Below, piece by piece: positions 63,484-64,000 of a DNA stretch of 64,000 nt. A program made the translations under genes and the position numbers. The notes under the pieces are model-generated. The model was not told the DNA's origin and did not search any database. It saw nothing but the letters and a program-made list of their open reading frames with translations. How positions within the stretch are numbered: the first letter of the stretch is position 1; each line of letters opens with the position of its first letter. This DNA is from Gaiellasilicea sp963791905 (GTDB taxonomy: Bacteria; Actinomycetota; Thermoleophilia; Gaiellales; Gaiellaceae), in the NCBI GenBank assembly GCA_963791905.1, contig CAWBTX010000008.1:1-64000 (forward strand), read 5' to 3'.

Positions 63484-64000
63484 GTGACGGCAGCGCTGAA
63501 ACAAATACCGCTCTCTTCGCCGTACGTCGACGAGCGGGACGAGGAGCTCGTGCTCGAGGTGCTCCGCTCGGGGCGGCTCTCGCTCGGGCCGACGATCGAC
63601 CGCTTCGAGGAGCTCTTCGCCGAGCGCGTGGGAGCTCCGTACGCCGCCGCCGTCTCGTCCGGGACCGCCGGGCTCCACCTGCTCTGCCGGCTGGCCGGGC
63701 TGGGGGAGGGGGACGAAGCGATCACGTCGCCGTACTCGTTCGTCGCCTCGGCGAACTGCGCCGTCTACGAAGGCGCCGTTCCTGTCTTCGCCGACGTCGA
63801 CGAGCGCACGATGAACCTCGACCCGGCGGCGGTCGAGGCGGCCGTGACGGAGCGGACGAAGGTCGTCATCGCGGTGGACATCTACGGGTACCCGTGCGAG
63901 CTCGGACCTCTTCCGCGAGATCTGCGCGCGCCACGGACTGACGTTGATCCAGGACGCGTGCGAGGCGCTCGGGGCGACGTACCGCGGACGGCCGGTCGGA
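63484..64000 (+). CDS. DegT/DnrJ/EryC1-family aminotransferase, partial, one frameshift
   Basis: The first 172 or so residues of a sugar aminotransferase-type enzyme: IPLSSPYVDERDEELVLEVL, then SGRLSLGPTIDRFEELFAER, the helix AAAVSSGTAGLHLL and TSPYSFVASANCAVYEGAVP. The Asp that pairs with PLP is in LIQDACEALGATY. The frame breaks near 63905 (CTCGGACC), where one G is extra. GTG 63484 is the start. The gene runs off the window end, so the catalytic Lys is not seen. Confidence 0.85.
   Translation, partial: MTAALKQIPLSSPYVDERDEELVLEVLRSGRLSLGPTIDRFEELFAERVGAPYAAAVSSGTAGLHLLCRLAGLGEGDEAITSPYSFVASANCAVYEGAVPVFADVDERTMNLDPAAVEAAVTERTKVVIAVDIYGYPCELGPLPRDLRAPRTDVDPGRVRGARGDVPRTAGR

Overview
The window is high-GC DNA with closely packed genes on both strands and frequent 4-bp ATGA/GTGA overlaps. 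Gene content (gatCAB, tRNA-Cys, folD, typA, serA, several ECF sigma factors, CorA, a PilB/GspE-type ATPase, a membrane protein of the kind databases call fenitrothion hydrolase) suggests an actinobacterium, probably class Thermoleophilia or a relative. That assignment is inference from gene content and style; no rRNA is present. No insertion sequence, prophage or CRISPR array is visible.

One property governs how the window must be read. About 18 single-base frameshifts interrupt otherwise well-conserved genes, roughly one per 3.5 kb, including gatB, which should be essential. Most are repaired by removing one base of a short run, so most are probably sequencing or assembly errors. Broken genes are annotated here across both frames, and the repaired lengths come out as whole codon numbers.

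Layout. 1-1734: a leftward set of three genes (small acidic protein, haem-oxygenase-like diiron oxidase, unknown protein). 1926-7267: adenylate cyclase/ATPase regulator, YczE-like membrane protein, aldo-keto reductase, small coiled-coil protein. 7535-12726: a five-gene overlapping operon for a sugar-type ABC importer, a PhyH-family dioxygenase and an amidase. 12782-17156: a secreted RTX-like protein, an ECF sigma factor, a convergent anti-sigma factor and a secreted beta-propeller protein, with matching GGAATAG promoter boxes. 17240-21205: a gene fragment, a truncated ECF sigma factor and a large LuxR-type ATPase regulator. 21299-26782: hydrolase, animal-type haem peroxidase, RidA, acyl-CoA synthetase, SixA phosphatase, carbonic anhydrase. 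26789-30942: hydrolase, MFS exporter, and an ECF42 sigma factor with its YCII/DGPF partner; the exporter and the YCII gene have matching divergent ECF-type promoters.

30924-38540: ICMT-like methyltransferase, ParB-like protein, zinc ribbon, degenerate GGDEF protein, PilB ATPase, tiny hydrophobic peptide, tRNA-Cys, NmrA-like reductase with divergent AraC regulator, a DHFR-family deletion remnant and a LuxR regulator. 38635-45004: secreted proteins, FtsX-type permease, lipoprotein, CorA, a 166-nt palindromic element, CBS and cupin genes. 45084-51587 (leftward): TypA/BipA, membrane protein, kinase-like protein, thioesterase, ferritin-like diiron protein, HMG-CoA reductase and an unknown partner. 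51675-57954: FolD, cold-shock protein, gatCAB followed by a coupled run of envelope genes. 57936-64000: secreted lysozyme-like protein, membrane protein, then an amino-acid cluster (class V aminotransferase, SerA, YbaK, branched-chain aminotransferase, DegT-family aminotransferase cut by the window edge).
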